From contig NZ_JAKZHX010000016.1 of assembly GCF_022568815.1 (NCBI RefSeq), forward strand, positions 1 to 64,000: 64,000 bases of DNA, read 5' to 3'. Under the pieces are notes generated by a model. That model searched no databases, was not told the DNA's origin, and was given only the letters and a program-made list of their open reading frames with translations. Source of the DNA: Undibacterium paludis (GTDB lineage Bacteria; Pseudomonadota; Gammaproteobacteria; Burkholderiales; Burkholderiaceae_D). Shown here in pieces: positions 18,040-26,579 of the stretch (position 1 is its first letter; every line of letters starts with the position of its first letter). A program made the translations under genes and the position numbers.

Positions 18040-18071
18040 GGGGCAGAATTTTCTGCCCCTTTTCTTTTTTG
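18040..18071 (+). terminator. Intrinsic terminator of tal
   Basis: Nine-bp GC-rich stem GGGGCAGAA / TTCTGCCCC with a two-base (effectively four-base) loop, followed by TTTTCTTTTTT. It lies 26 bp after the tal stop and ends just before the ATG of the next gene at 18082. Confidence 0.88.
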
Positions 18072-18081
18072 AGCAAGCACC

Positions 18082-18717
18082 ATGAAAAAGCAGCTGGACC
18101 TGACGAGCTGGAATCGTCGCGAGCATTTTGAATTTTTCTCACAGCTTGATGAACCCTTTCACGGCATCAACGTCAATCTCGATTGCACCCTGGCCTATCA
18201 ATACTGCAAAGACCATCAGCATTCCTTTTTCTTATACTACCTGTACCACATCCTGAAGGCGGCACAACAAACTGATGCCATGCGTTACCGTATAGAAGAT
18301 GGCCAGGTGTTCGACTATCAAATCATCCACGCAAACGCAACCGTGCAACGTGCCGATCATACGTTTGGATTTTGCCCCATTTACTTTGATGCCGACTTCA
18401 CAGCGTTTACAGCAGACGCCAGGCTGGCCATGGACAAAATCAAGAATGGCAGCGGCCTGTGCTTTAATGAAGAGTGCGCCCGTGAAGATGTGATTCATTT
18501 CTCTGCCATTCCCTGGATCAGCTTCACCGGCCTGACCCATGCGCGCATGTATGACCGCAAAGACAGCGTCCCCAAAATATCAGTAGGCAAATTATTCAGA
18601 CAAGATCAGCGCCTGATGCTGCCCATCGCCACTTTTGTTCACCATGGCCTGGTTGACGCATATCATGTACATCAATTTCTCGATACCTTGCAGCAGGCTT
18701 TTTCTGCCAGCAGATAA
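18082..18717 (+). CDS. Chloramphenicol acetyltransferase-like (CAT-fold) acyltransferase
   Basis: 211 residues, the length and fold signature of classical trimeric CAT. The catalytic motif is VHHGLVDAYHVHQFL: His187-His188 with Asp192 four residues on, matching the CAT HHxxxDG, but the final Gly is Ala193. The N-terminal WNRREHFEFF and the FCPIYFDADFTAF blocks also fit. Such chromosomal CAT-like proteins often act on unknown acceptors; chloramphenicol resistance should not be assumed. It stands 12 bp before a secreted protein gene in the same direction and begins right after the tal terminator. Confidence 0.8.
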   Translation: MKKQLDLTSWNRREHFEFFSQLDEPFHGINVNLDCTLAYQYCKDHQHSFFLYYLYHILKAAQQTDAMRYRIEDGQVFDYQIIHANATVQRADHTFGFCPIYFDADFTAFTADARLAMDKIKNGSGLCFNEECAREDVIHFSAIPWISFTGLTHARMYDRKDSVPKISVGKLFRQDQRLMLPIATFVHHGLVDAYHVHQFLDTLQQAFSASR

Positions 18718-18729
18718 ACACGAGCCATA

Positions 18730-19404
18730 ATGAAAAAAATCATACTTCTGTCGGTGATGAGCTTATTGATGAGTGCAGCCAATTCGGCAGAAACGGATGC
18801 ACTCTGGCAAAGAACACTGACGCAATTCAAGGCAGCCAATGCATGGGTGGCCCAGGATATACGTACCCAGCTTGAAGCACAGCGCAAGGAACAGCCAGCC
18901 AAAATCCATTATGTCCAGTCAAGCCTGAGCAATTGGGACAAGCAAAGCCCCGTATATTCCAGTGTCAGCACGGACAGTCAGTGGCATGCCCTGCCTGAAC
19001 AGAAAAACAATGCCGATGCGCTCAACAAAATAATCTCTGGCCTGGACAAAAATAAGATGGAGCTGCTTGAGGGCAAAAACGTGCCCAAACGTCTGGACAA
19101 TGAAACACTGGACGGTAAAAACTTCGCCGTATTCCAGCTCAGCGAAGGTGAAATGGGACAAAAAATCACCGTCAAGATGTGGGTAAATCCTGATACGGCC
19201 TGTTTGCACAAGATGGAAACATCGTTGCACATCACTCTGTATGCAGACGCTGACCTGACCAGCACCTACGCCGAGCCAAACAAAAACGGCATATGCTTGC
19301 AAAATCAGATGCAGGGCGTGATTGACATACAAATCCCCTTCAAAAAAGCCAAATTGAATTTCCGGCAAAGCCATGGCAACTGGGTGGGCAAACCGGCAAG
19401 CTAG
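18730..19404 (+). CDS. Secreted protein of unknown function
   Basis: 224 residues that I do not recognise. Residues 1 to 19 form a signal peptide (MKKIILLSVMSLLMSAANS, cleavage before AET). The mature part is charged and mostly hydrophilic, with two Cys residues (in DTACLHK and GICLQN) that could form one disulfide in the periplasm. The conserved-looking core FAVFQLSEGEMGQKITVKMW suggests a beta-rich fold that might bind lipid or ligand; this is only an impression. Gene spacing of 12 bp suggests cotranscription with the CAT-like gene. Confidence 0.65.
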   Translation: MKKIILLSVMSLLMSAANSAETDALWQRTLTQFKAANAWVAQDIRTQLEAQRKEQPAKIHYVQSSLSNWDKQSPVYSSVSTDSQWHALPEQKNNADALNKIISGLDKNKMELLEGKNVPKRLDNETLDGKNFAVFQLSEGEMGQKITVKMWVNPDTACLHKMETSLHITLYADADLTSTYAEPNKNGICLQNQMQGVIDIQIPFKKAKLNFRQSHGNWVGKPAS

Positions 19405-19463
19405 TGAGCCATGTGTCAATTTACTTGCTAAAATAAACAATGTACTCATCTCGGGGAAAGACC

Positions 19464-20168
19464 ATGCGCAACATCAGCCACTACGTCATGACGCTGCCCC
19501 TGATAGTGGGCCTGCCGTTTGCTACAAACACGGTCCGTGCTGACGACTTCAACAATGGTGTCAATTATTATGCTCAAGGTGATTTTGCATCAGCCCTGGA
19601 TTCCTTCAAAAACGCAGCAGAGAAAGGCAATGCAGACGCCCAGTTCAATCTGGGACTGATGTATCTGAACGGTGAAGGAGTCGTTCAGGACTACAAACAA
19701 GCCATGAAATGGTTTGAGCAATCCGCCAGTCAAGGCAATGTACGTGCCCAGGTTAACATCGGGCGGATGTATGCCAAGGGTAAAGGTGTACTGTCCAATC
19801 ATGGCGTGGCGGCATCCTGGTTTAAAAAAGCTGCTGAACAGGGATATGCTGATGCGCAGTACAGCCTGGGGATTTTATATGTGACAGGCACAGGTGTGGC
19901 GCGCGATTATGGCAGGGCCAAAGAACTGTTCCAGCAGGCTGCCAACCAGGGCAATGCCAGCGGCCAATACCAGCTGGGTCTGATTTACCTGAAAGGTCGC
20001 GGGGTAGCCATCAACCTGGTCACCGCCTACAAATGGCTGATACTGGCTGGTGACTATGATGACAGCGCAATTTTCAGAAAGTTTGTCGAGGCAAAAATGA
20101 GCAAGGAAGAAATCAGCGAAGCCCAGGCTTTGGCGCAAGAATGGAAGCCAGAAAAAACCGCAGAATAA
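19464..20168 (+). CDS. Periplasmic Sel1-repeat protein
   Basis: 234 residues. Signal peptide of about 23 residues ends before DDFNNGVNYY. About four tandem Sel1 (TPR-like) repeats of 36 residues follow, each with the A-x-Y/F-x-LG-x(2)-Y-x(2)-G-x-G-V pattern (for example AQFNLGLMYLNGEGV, AQYSLGILYVTGTGV, GQYQLGLIYLKGRGV). Such repeats form alpha-solenoids for protein-protein contacts, often in envelope or regulatory complexes. The ATG at 19464 has GGGGAAAG three bases upstream; the ATG at 19440 lacks one. The partner is unknown. Confidence 0.85.
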   Translation: MRNISHYVMTLPLIVGLPFATNTVRADDFNNGVNYYAQGDFASALDSFKNAAEKGNADAQFNLGLMYLNGEGVVQDYKQAMKWFEQSASQGNVRAQVNIGRMYAKGKGVLSNHGVAASWFKKAAEQGYADAQYSLGILYVTGTGVARDYGRAKELFQQAANQGNASGQYQLGLIYLKGRGVAINLVTAYKWLILAGDYDDSAIFRKFVEAKMSKEEISEAQALAQEWKPEKTAE

Positions 20169-20306
20169 TCACTCCCCCGCACATTAACGCCAGCGCCGTT
20201 GAAAATATCAACTCCCGCCTACCCAATACCATGCCAGATTTCGCTTGACCCTGGAGTAGACACCAGGGTTTAGCATGAGTTCGTCGATTTTTTCTGGAGA
20301 ACTCAC

Positions 20307-20714
20307 ATGCATCTGAACAATTATCTGCGTATCGTCCGTGCCAGCGCCTGGTATGACCTGATTGTAACCATAGGCTTTGCGACACCCTGGAGTTTCTCCA
20401 TGGTTCACCAAAGCCTGCTGCAAATCAATACCAGCCTGGGCATAGCAGGTGAATTCCCTGCCTTTGCACCCGCCCATGTTTTGATGGCGAACCTGCTCGG
20501 TTCCATCGTCACCATCTGGGCCATCCTCCGGTTGCGCGATACACGCATGGAATATGGCCGCTACGATGCTGCCGGACGTATCCTGTTCAGTGCCTGGCAA
20601 TTATATGCAGTCGCCCATGGCGCCAGCCAGATCATCCTGGCGTTTACTGTATTTGAAATCGCTTTCGGGATTATGCAGTTATTGCCCGTACAAAAACGCC
20701 CGGTAACAAATTAA
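20307..20714 (+). CDS. Small inner-membrane protein of unknown function
   Basis: 135 residues with about four hydrophobic segments (around residues 15-35, 55-75, 95-110, 112-128), so probably a polytopic inner-membrane protein. No recognisable motif. An AGAAC-rich upstream (TCTGGAGAACTCACATG) gives a GGAG ribosome site that supports the start. Its stop codon shares a TTAA palindrome with the stop of the convergent cobQ, so the two genes overlap tail to tail by four bases. Confidence 0.65.
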   Translation: MHLNNYLRIVRASAWYDLIVTIGFATPWSFSMVHQSLLQINTSLGIAGEFPAFAPAHVLMANLLGSIVTIWAILRLRDTRMEYGRYDAAGRILFSAWQLYAVAHGASQIILAFTVFEIAFGIMQLLPVQKRPVTN

Positions 20715-22150
20715 AGGCGCTGCAAGGCATCCAGCAACGGTACGCAGGCATCTGCTACACGATCAAGGCTAAGTTCACGCAATGCAGCCAAATCAGGTTT
20801 GTGCTCGCTTTCCAGCCCCGCCCAGGCCAGCAAGGCGGCACAGGCTTCAGGGTGATCGAACAAGCCGTGCAGATAAGTGCCCAGGATCATGTCATCAGGC
20901 GAACGCGCGCCCTCATCCTGACCATTGATCTTGAAAACTGGCTGCGTATCATTGCTGGCATAAGTGATGCCCATGTGGATTTCATAGCCGCTGACCATTG
21001 CTGCGCCTTCACCGAAGGCACAGATACCGGAAACCTGTTGCAGGCGTTTTTCCTGTGTCAGTTCAGTAGTGATGTCGAGCAGGCCAAGCCCATCAGAATC
21101 ACCGGTCTGTCCTTCTACTCCATGCGGATCGCTGATGACCTGTCCCAGCATCTGGTAACCACCGCAGATGCCGATGACTTTACCACCATAACGCAGGTGC
21201 TTTTCCAGGACGGGCTGCCACCCCTGCGCTTGCAGAAAGGCCAGGTCAGCACGTGTGTTTTTGCTGCCTGGCAGGATGATCAGATCAGCGGGCGGTATCG
21301 CCCTGTCGGGACCAATGAATTGCAGGTCAACGTCCGGGTGCGCGCGCAGGGCATCAAAGTCGGTATGATTGGATATGCGCGGGATCGCTGGCACGATGAT
21401 GCGAAACCTGCCGGTATTACCCTGGCTGGACTGTATCGCATCTTCAGCATCAAGCTGCAAGCCATGCAGGTAAGGCAGTACAGCCAGTACCGGTTTGCCG
21501 GTTTTTTGCTCCAGCCACTCCAGGCCAGGTTCCAGCAGGCGGATATCGCCACGAAAACGGTTGATGACGAAGCCAACAATGCGTTTCTGTTCTGATTCTG
21601 ACAGACAGGCCAGCGTGCCAATGAAATGGGCAAATACACCACCCCGGTCAATATCAGCCACCAGGATGACGGGGCAATCCACCGCCTCGGCAAAACCCAT
21701 GTTGGCAATATCGCGGTCGCGCAAATTCACTTCTGCCGGGCTGCCGGCGCCTTCAACGACAATCACCTCATATTGCTGCTGCAGGCGGGCATAAGATTCC
21801 AGCACAGCACCCATGGCGACTGTTTTGTACTGGTGATAATCACGAGCATCCATGTCCGCCCTGACCTTGCCATGGATGATGACCTGGGCACCGGTATCGG
21901 AAGATGGTTTGAGCAAGACCGGGTTCATGTCGGTATGCGCGGGCAAACCTGCTGCCAGTGCCTGTAAGGCCTGAGCACGTCCTATCTCGCCACCATCAAT
22001 GGTGACAGCGCTGTTGAGCGCCATATTCTGCGGCTTCATCGGGACCACATTCACACCCTGTCGGTGCAACAGGCGGCATAAGGCCGCCACTACCGTGCTT
22101 TTACCGGCATCGGATGTCGTGCCCTGAACCATCAAGGTGCTGATTTTCAT
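20711..22150 (-). CDS. cobQ: Cobyric acid synthase (adenosylcobyric acid synthase)
   Basis: Amidates side chains b, d, e and g of adenosylcobyrinic acid a,c-diamide using glutamine and ATP. 479 residues. The N-terminal dethiobiotin-synthetase-like ATPase domain starts with VQGTTSDAGKSTVVAALCRLL; PMKPQNMALNSAVT follows. The C-terminal class I glutamine amidotransferase domain has nucleophile Cys in KVIGICGGYQMLG and His in YLHGLFDHPE. Last gene of the riboswitch-led cobalamin run, 34 bp after the BtuF-like gene. Converges with a plus-strand membrane protein gene. Confidence 0.95.
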   Translation of the reverse strand: MKISTLMVQGTTSDAGKSTVVAALCRLLHRQGVNVVPMKPQNMALNSAVTIDGGEIGRAQALQALAAGLPAHTDMNPVLLKPSSDTGAQVIIHGKVRADMDARDYHQYKTVAMGAVLESYARLQQQYEVIVVEGAGSPAEVNLRDRDIANMGFAEAVDCPVILVADIDRGGVFAHFIGTLACLSESEQKRIVGFVINRFRGDIRLLEPGLEWLEQKTGKPVLAVLPYLHGLQLDAEDAIQSSQGNTGRFRIIVPAIPRISNHTDFDALRAHPDVDLQFIGPDRAIPPADLIILPGSKNTRADLAFLQAQGWQPVLEKHLRYGGKVIGICGGYQMLGQVISDPHGVEGQTGDSDGLGLLDITTELTQEKRLQQVSGICAFGEGAAMVSGYEIHMGITYASNDTQPVFKINGQDEGARSPDDMILGTYLHGLFDHPEACAALLAWAGLESEHKPDLAALRELSLDRVADACVPLLDALQRL

Positions 22151-22184
22151 GATTATCTGCCTGTCTTTTTCTATGATGTTTGTA

Positions 22185-22994
22185 TCAAGGCGTCATTTTT
22201 TGCGCTGCCTGCCATTCAGCGATCAGCACATGTAACTGCATCAAGCCATGCTGTATCGCTGCCGGTCCGGGTGAAAGTATGTCTGCCGACTTGATTTCCA
22301 GCACCCGGCCATTGCGCACGGCTGGTATGTTTTCCCAGCCTTCACGTGCAGCCACTGTCTCCGGCCGGAATTTTTTACCGCACCACGATCCGATGATGAT
22401 ATCAGGCGCACGCCTGATGACCTCAGTCGGGTCGGCAATGATGCGCTCCCTTGCGCTATGGAATACTGCCAGATCGGCAAAGGCATCTTCGCCACCGGCA
22501 ATCTGCAATAATTCTGACACCCAGCCTATGCCGGACATCATCGGCTCATTCCATTCTTCAAAATACACTTTCGGACGATGCGCCCACTGCGCTGCCTGCT
22601 GCCTGACAAGGGCTATCTGGTCCTGCAACCCGGCAATCAGGGCCGCACCCTGCTCCTGCCGGCCAACCATGGTCGCCAATACGCGGATCATGTGCAGTAT
22701 GCCTTCCACATCACGCTGGTTGAAGGCATGCACTTCTATGCCGGCAGCAATCAGTTCCCGCACGATCTCTGCCTGCATGTTGGAATAAGCGATCACCAGG
22801 TCAGGTTTGACCGCCAGAATACGGTCTATCTGTGCCGATGAAAAACCACTGACCTTGGGTTTTTCATCGCGTGCACGTGCTGGCCGTGTGGTATAGCCGG
22901 AGATACCGGCGATGCAATCTTCAGCGCCCAGGGCGTACAGGACTTCAACTGCTTCGGTCGACAGACAGGCAATGCGTTGATACAGGCTACTCAT
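22185..22994 (-). CDS. BtuF-like cobalamin-binding-family protein without signal peptide
   Basis: 269 residues of the periplasmic binding protein family (TroA/BtuF fold): the early RIACLSTEAVEVLYALGAEDCIAGIS block, IDRILAVKPDLVIAY and EEWNEPMMSGIGW are typical. Unlike the neighbouring btuF, it begins directly with the domain and has no signal peptide. The start looks secure: AAGGAAAGCC precedes the ATG and no in-frame upstream start adds a hydrophobic segment. It is therefore predicted cytoplasmic. Lying between btuF and cobQ, it may be an intracellular corrinoid-binding or chaperone protein; this role is inference. A rescued export by another route cannot be excluded. Confidence 0.8.
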   Translation of the reverse strand: MSSLYQRIACLSTEAVEVLYALGAEDCIAGISGYTTRPARARDEKPKVSGFSSAQIDRILAVKPDLVIAYSNMQAEIVRELIAAGIEVHAFNQRDVEGILHMIRVLATMVGRQEQGAALIAGLQDQIALVRQQAAQWAHRPKVYFEEWNEPMMSGIGWVSELLQIAGGEDAFADLAVFHSARERIIADPTEVIRRAPDIIIGSWCGKKFRPETVAAREGWENIPAVRNGRVLEIKSADILSPGPAAIQHGLMQLHVLIAEWQAAQKMTP

Positions 22995-23032
22995 GGCTTT
23001 CCTTGTGGTTTTCTATAACTTGATCAGCGTTG

Positions 23033-23917
23033 CTATGGTTTGACTCGCTTTTGTCTGGCGGCATCCAGTGCCTGGCAGATCAGTCTGGCGCCTTCAATAA
23101 TGCGCGGGCCAGAACGATTCATCAGGTCACCTTCGATGACGATCAGGTTATTGTTTTTTGTTGCAGCCAGAGTGGGAAAGGTTTTCCATTGCTCTATACC
23201 ACTGGTTGCCTGGTTCTTGCTATCGCCGGTGATGATGACTTCCGGGTTTTCCTGCAAGACGGCCTCCGTGCCAACGACAGGGGCCGTCACCGTCAGCTTG
23301 CCAAAAATATTTTCACCACCACAGGTACGGATGGCGTCACTGACGATATGACTGTCGTTCAAGGTATAGATGGGCTTGCCCCAGACCTGGTAAAAGGTCC
23401 TGACCTTGCTTTTATTCTGATACTGGCTGCTCAACTGTTGTGCCTGCTGGCGGAACTCGGCAGCGGCCGCCTGTGCCTGTCTTTCAGTACCAAACATGGT
23501 GCCGAATTTCACCAGGGTTTCAGCGACATGTTCAAGCTTGTGCGGTTCGCTGAAAAAGTACGGGATGCCGGACGTGCGCAACATGTCCAGCTGGCGCTCA
23601 TAGGCACCGTGCATCCAGACGATCACGACATCCGGCTTCATGGCCAGTATGCGCTCCAGGTCAAGCTGGCGATTGTCACCTATCCTCGGGATATTTTTTG
23701 CCTGCGCCGGAAAATCACTATACTTCACCGTGCCGATAATGCGCTCACCTGCACCGGCTGCATAAATCAATTCAGTCACGTGCGGCGACAGGCTGATGAT
23801 GCGCTGCGCCGGTTTCGCCAGCGTCACCTGATTGCCCGCATCATCCGTCACGGTGATGGCGGCCTGCACCTGAACAGCCAGACTCAGCAACAATGCAGAT
23901 AGTAATAATTTGGTCAT
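23033..23917 (-). CDS. btuF: Periplasmic cobalamin-binding protein BtuF
   Basis: 294 residues. Signal peptide MTKLLLSALLLSLAVQVQA precedes the TroA/BtuF-type domain (AQRIISLSPHVTELIYAAGAG, DLERILAMKPDVVIVWMHG). It would carry vitamin B12 and other corrinoids from BtuB to the BtuCD importer encoded in the same operon. A siderophore binder is the alternative for this family, but the operon (riboswitch, btuB, btuC, btuD, cob genes) settles the ligand class. 88 bp separate it from cobD upstream and 38 bp from the BtuF-like gene downstream. Confidence 0.9.
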   Translation of the reverse strand: MTKLLLSALLLSLAVQVQAAITVTDDAGNQVTLAKPAQRIISLSPHVTELIYAAGAGERIIGTVKYSDFPAQAKNIPRIGDNRQLDLERILAMKPDVVIVWMHGAYERQLDMLRTSGIPYFFSEPHKLEHVAETLVKFGTMFGTERQAQAAAAEFRQQAQQLSSQYQNKSKVRTFYQVWGKPIYTLNDSHIVSDAIRTCGGENIFGKLTVTAPVVGTEAVLQENPEVIITGDSKNQATSGIEQWKTFPTLAATKNNNLIVIEGDLMNRSGPRIIEGARLICQALDAARQKRVKP

Positions 23918-24005
23918 GGGCTTCCGATATAAAAATCAATACAAACCAAGATCAGGAACAATGTGTCGAAGATTTTCGAGCTTCATTCAAGCCGGCTCGG
24001 CGTCT

Positions 24006-25025
24006 CTATGTCACAATGTCTTTCCCGGTAAATTCATCCAGTGCCGCCTGCAATCGCAACCACCCTGCCTCGCTACCTGGCAGACCAAAGCGCAGGCCAT
24101 GCGGCCTGAATGGTGCTTTGGCAAACAGGCGTACCCAGATGCCACGTTCTGCCATGAATTGCCACAATTGCCCGGTTTGCGCATGCAATGCCTGGTCGCT
24201 GCACCACTGGAACAAATCTGTACCCGCACCATACATACCATGCTGCTCAAGCAGTTGATGCAGACGCTCGCCATCTCGCTTCAATCGTCTGGCTGTCTCT
24301 GTTTGCCATTGCATGTCAGTCAAGGCGGCAATGGCAATCTGCTGGGCAGGGCCACTGATACTCCAGGGCCCCAGGTAGTTGGCCAGTTGCGTCAGCAAAT
24401 CGGCTCCGGCAGCCACAAAACCCAGGCGTATGCCAGCCAGACCAAAAAACTTGCCGATTGAGCGCAAGACTATCAGGCCGGGCTGCTGACTGCGCATGAC
24501 AACACTGATATCTGGCTGGGTATCAGCAAAGGCTTCATCGACGATCAACCCCCCCCCGCGTTGCGCCAGTTGTGCTGCCCAGGTCAGCAACAGGTCAGGT
24601 GCAATCATTTCACCGGTTGGATTGTTCGGATTACACAAGACCACCACATCAGCGTCAGCTACCGCAGCCCCCAAAGAATCGTAGGTACAGTCGCTGACCA
24701 CATGTCCGGCCTGACGCCACTGATAAGCATGCTCGGCATAACTCGGTGCTGACACGACGACCCGACCCGGAGGGCGCAAACGCGGAAGAGCCTGGATAGC
24801 TGCCTGGGTGCCAGCTACGGCCAGCATGCGCGGTGCGCGATAGTATTGCTGTGCAGCCAGCAACAAGGCATCGGAATGTTCTGGCAAACGGTGCCAGGCA
24901 TTTGCAGCTACCGTAGGCGCGGGATAAAAATGCGGGTTGATGCCGGTGGACAGGTCCAGCCAGTCGTCAAATGGCCGGGCAAAGTGCCGGACAGCATCAC
25001 GCAGATTACCACCATGTTCAAGCAT
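24006..25025 (-). CDS. cobD: Threonine-phosphate decarboxylase (CobD/CobC type)
   Basis: PLP enzyme of the histidinol-phosphate aminotransferase fold producing (R)-1-amino-2-propanol phosphate, the linker attached to adenosylcobyric acid. 339 residues from the ATG at 25025, which follows a strong GGGAGG eight bases upstream; a TTG at 25043 is a poorer start. The N-terminal LEHGGNLRDA matches the family opening. LCNPNNPTGE, VDEAFAD and the PLP lysine in RSIGKFFGLAGIRLGF are present. Overlaps the end of cbiB by eight bases (ATGCTTGA), indicating translational coupling. Confidence 0.92.
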   Translation of the reverse strand: MLEHGGNLRDAVRHFARPFDDWLDLSTGINPHFYPAPTVAANAWHRLPEHSDALLLAAQQYYRAPRMLAVAGTQAAIQALPRLRPPGRVVVSAPSYAEHAYQWRQAGHVVSDCTYDSLGAAVADADVVVLCNPNNPTGEMIAPDLLLTWAAQLAQRGGGLIVDEAFADTQPDISVVMRSQQPGLIVLRSIGKFFGLAGIRLGFVAAGADLLTQLANYLGPWSISGPAQQIAIAALTDMQWQTETARRLKRDGERLHQLLEQHGMYGAGTDLFQWCSDQALHAQTGQLWQFMAERGIWVRLFAKAPFRPHGLRFGLPGSEAGWLRLQAALDEFTGKDIVT

Positions 25026-25986
25026 GCAATACACCTCCCGCAAACAGCTTCACCGACAACAAAGTCAGCATAAACACAAAACCACACCATAGTGCCGTGC
25101 CACCTTCTACCAGACGCAGTGCACGCCTGATGTCGGCAGCAACGGCTGCCCTGCCCTCGCCCAGAGTTGGGCGGATTTCTGCAATACTGTCATAACGTGC
25201 AGCACCGCCCAGGGCCAGGCCCAGGGCGCCGGCACCGGCTGCCATGACCGGCCCGGCATTCGGGCTGGGCCAACCCGGCGCCTGACTTTGCCAGCATCGC
25301 CAGGCCAGCCTGGTTTGCCCCAATGCGGCATAAGTCAATGCTGTCAGTCGTGCCGGCAACCAGTTCATGACATCGTCCATACGTGCAGCGACACAGCCAA
25401 AGCGCAAGAAACGTGTGGAACGATAACCCCACATGGCATCCAGTGTGTTTGCCAATCGATACAGCACTGCACCAGGGCCGCCAAGCAATACAAACCAGAA
25501 CAGCGTGGCAAACACGGCGTCACAGCCATTTTCGAGCACCGATTCCACACTGGCTTTGGCCAGATAAGATTCATCTTCACCATCGGTATCACGGCTGACT
25601 ATATAGGCAGTGCGTTTTCTGGCCTCTGCCAGATCACCAGCATCCAGTGCATTGGCGATGGCTATATTGTGTTCATGCAGGCTGCGCAGGCCCAGGCAAA
25701 AATACAGCAACAGCGCATGCAAAAAGAGGTTCAACCACACATTGCAATACCGGGCAAGCGCGAGCGAGGCAACCGTCAACGCTACCAGCGGCAATACGAC
25801 CATGCACCAGCCCAAGGCACCAGTCCAACGGCTTGCGCCGACTATATTAAAACGTTTTTCCACGGTATTGGCCAGATTGCCAAAACCAACCAGAGGGTGC
25901 CATCTGCGTACTTCCCCCAGAGCCACGTCAAGCAGAACACCGAGCAGCAGGCACATGGACAGATTCTGACCATCCAGCATCAACAT
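25018..25986 (-). CDS. cbiB: Adenosylcobinamide-phosphate synthase (CbiB)
   Basis: Inner-membrane enzyme condensing adenosylcobyric acid with aminopropanol phosphate. 322 residues, several membrane helices. Family blocks: HPLVGFGNLANTVEKRFN near the start, RDTDGEDESYLAKASVESVLENGCDAV in the middle, and SPNAGPVMAAGAGALGLALGG. The start ATG at 25986 overlaps the cobU stop (ATGTTGA), and another ATG two codons later is possible; the longer frame from 26028 runs deep into cobU and is unlikely. (Called cobD in the Pseudomonas/Sinorhizobium scheme.). Confidence 0.93.
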   Translation of the reverse strand: MLMLDGQNLSMCLLLGVLLDVALGEVRRWHPLVGFGNLANTVEKRFNIVGASRWTGALGWCMVVLPLVALTVASLALARYCNVWLNLFLHALLLYFCLGLRSLHEHNIAIANALDAGDLAEARKRTAYIVSRDTDGEDESYLAKASVESVLENGCDAVFATLFWFVLLGGPGAVLYRLANTLDAMWGYRSTRFLRFGCVAARMDDVMNWLPARLTALTYAALGQTRLAWRCWQSQAPGWPSPNAGPVMAAGAGALGLALGGAARYDSIAEIRPTLGEGRAAVAADIRRALRLVEGGTALWCGFVFMLTLLSVKLFAGGVLHA

Positions 25987-26579
25987 GGCTGACCTTTCAG
26001 CACCAGGGGCAAACCCGCAGCAACCCATACTACGCTGTCCGCAATGGCGGCCACAGCCTGGTTCAGGCGGCCCGCCTCATCGACAAACCAGCGCGATACT
26101 GCGCCCATGGGAATGATGCCCATGCCAACTTCATTCGATACCAGGATAACCGCGCCCGGTGCCTGTGCCAGCGCATCGAGCAAAGCCTGACGTTGAATCG
26201 CGAACCCGGCTGGTGGCATGATCTGGCCTATCTCAGGATATTCCTGCGGCACTGAAAATAGCAGATTGGACAGCCAGACCGTCAGGCAATCAACCAGAAT
26301 AATATTGTCAGCGCGGCTGTGCGTCATGATGGCCGCACCCAGTTCCAGACTGCTTTCCACGGTAGCCCAGTGTGCTGACCTGCGTTCACGATGATGGGCT
26401 ATGCGGGCCTGCATTTCAGTGTCATTGCCGTGTGCCGTTGCCAGGTAGATCATCTGCTTGCCGCCCTGAGCGAGTTTCATGGCGGTCTGTTCAGCAAACA
26501 GGCTCTTGCCTGAGCGAGCGCCGCCAAATACCAGGTGCACCCTGGGTTGTAGCAACGACGCTGATAATGACTTTGTCAT
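25980..26579 (-). CDS. cobU: Adenosylcobinamide kinase / GTP:adenosylcobinamide-phosphate guanylyltransferase
   Basis: Phosphorylates adenosylcobinamide and transfers GMP to it, activating it for CobS. 199 residues from the ATG at 26579. P-loop FGGARSGKSLFAEQ at about residue 20, YLATAHGNDTEMQARIAHHRERR (with the guanylylated His region), LVDCLTVWLSNLL and VSNEVGMGIIP all match CobU/CobP. The start overlaps the cobB stop as ATGA; the longer frame to 26669 has no family similarity. Overlaps cbiB downstream by seven bases. Confidence 0.94.
   Translation of the reverse strand: MTKSLSASLLQPRVHLVFGGARSGKSLFAEQTAMKLAQGGKQMIYLATAHGNDTEMQARIAHHRERRSAHWATVESSLELGAAIMTHSRADNIILVDCLTVWLSNLLFSVPQEYPEIGQIMPPAGFAIQRQALLDALAQAPGAVILVSNEVGMGIIPMGAVSRWFVDEAGRLNQAVAAIADSVVWVAAGLPLVLKGQPC

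Noticed and set aside
18082..18717. Chloramphenicol resistance gene on a mobile element
   Set aside because: No transposase, integron or repeat around it, composition matches the neighbours, and the active-site motif is altered.
20801..21595. 264-codon plus-strand frame inside cobQ
   Set aside because: Antisense to conserved cobyric acid synthase sequence.
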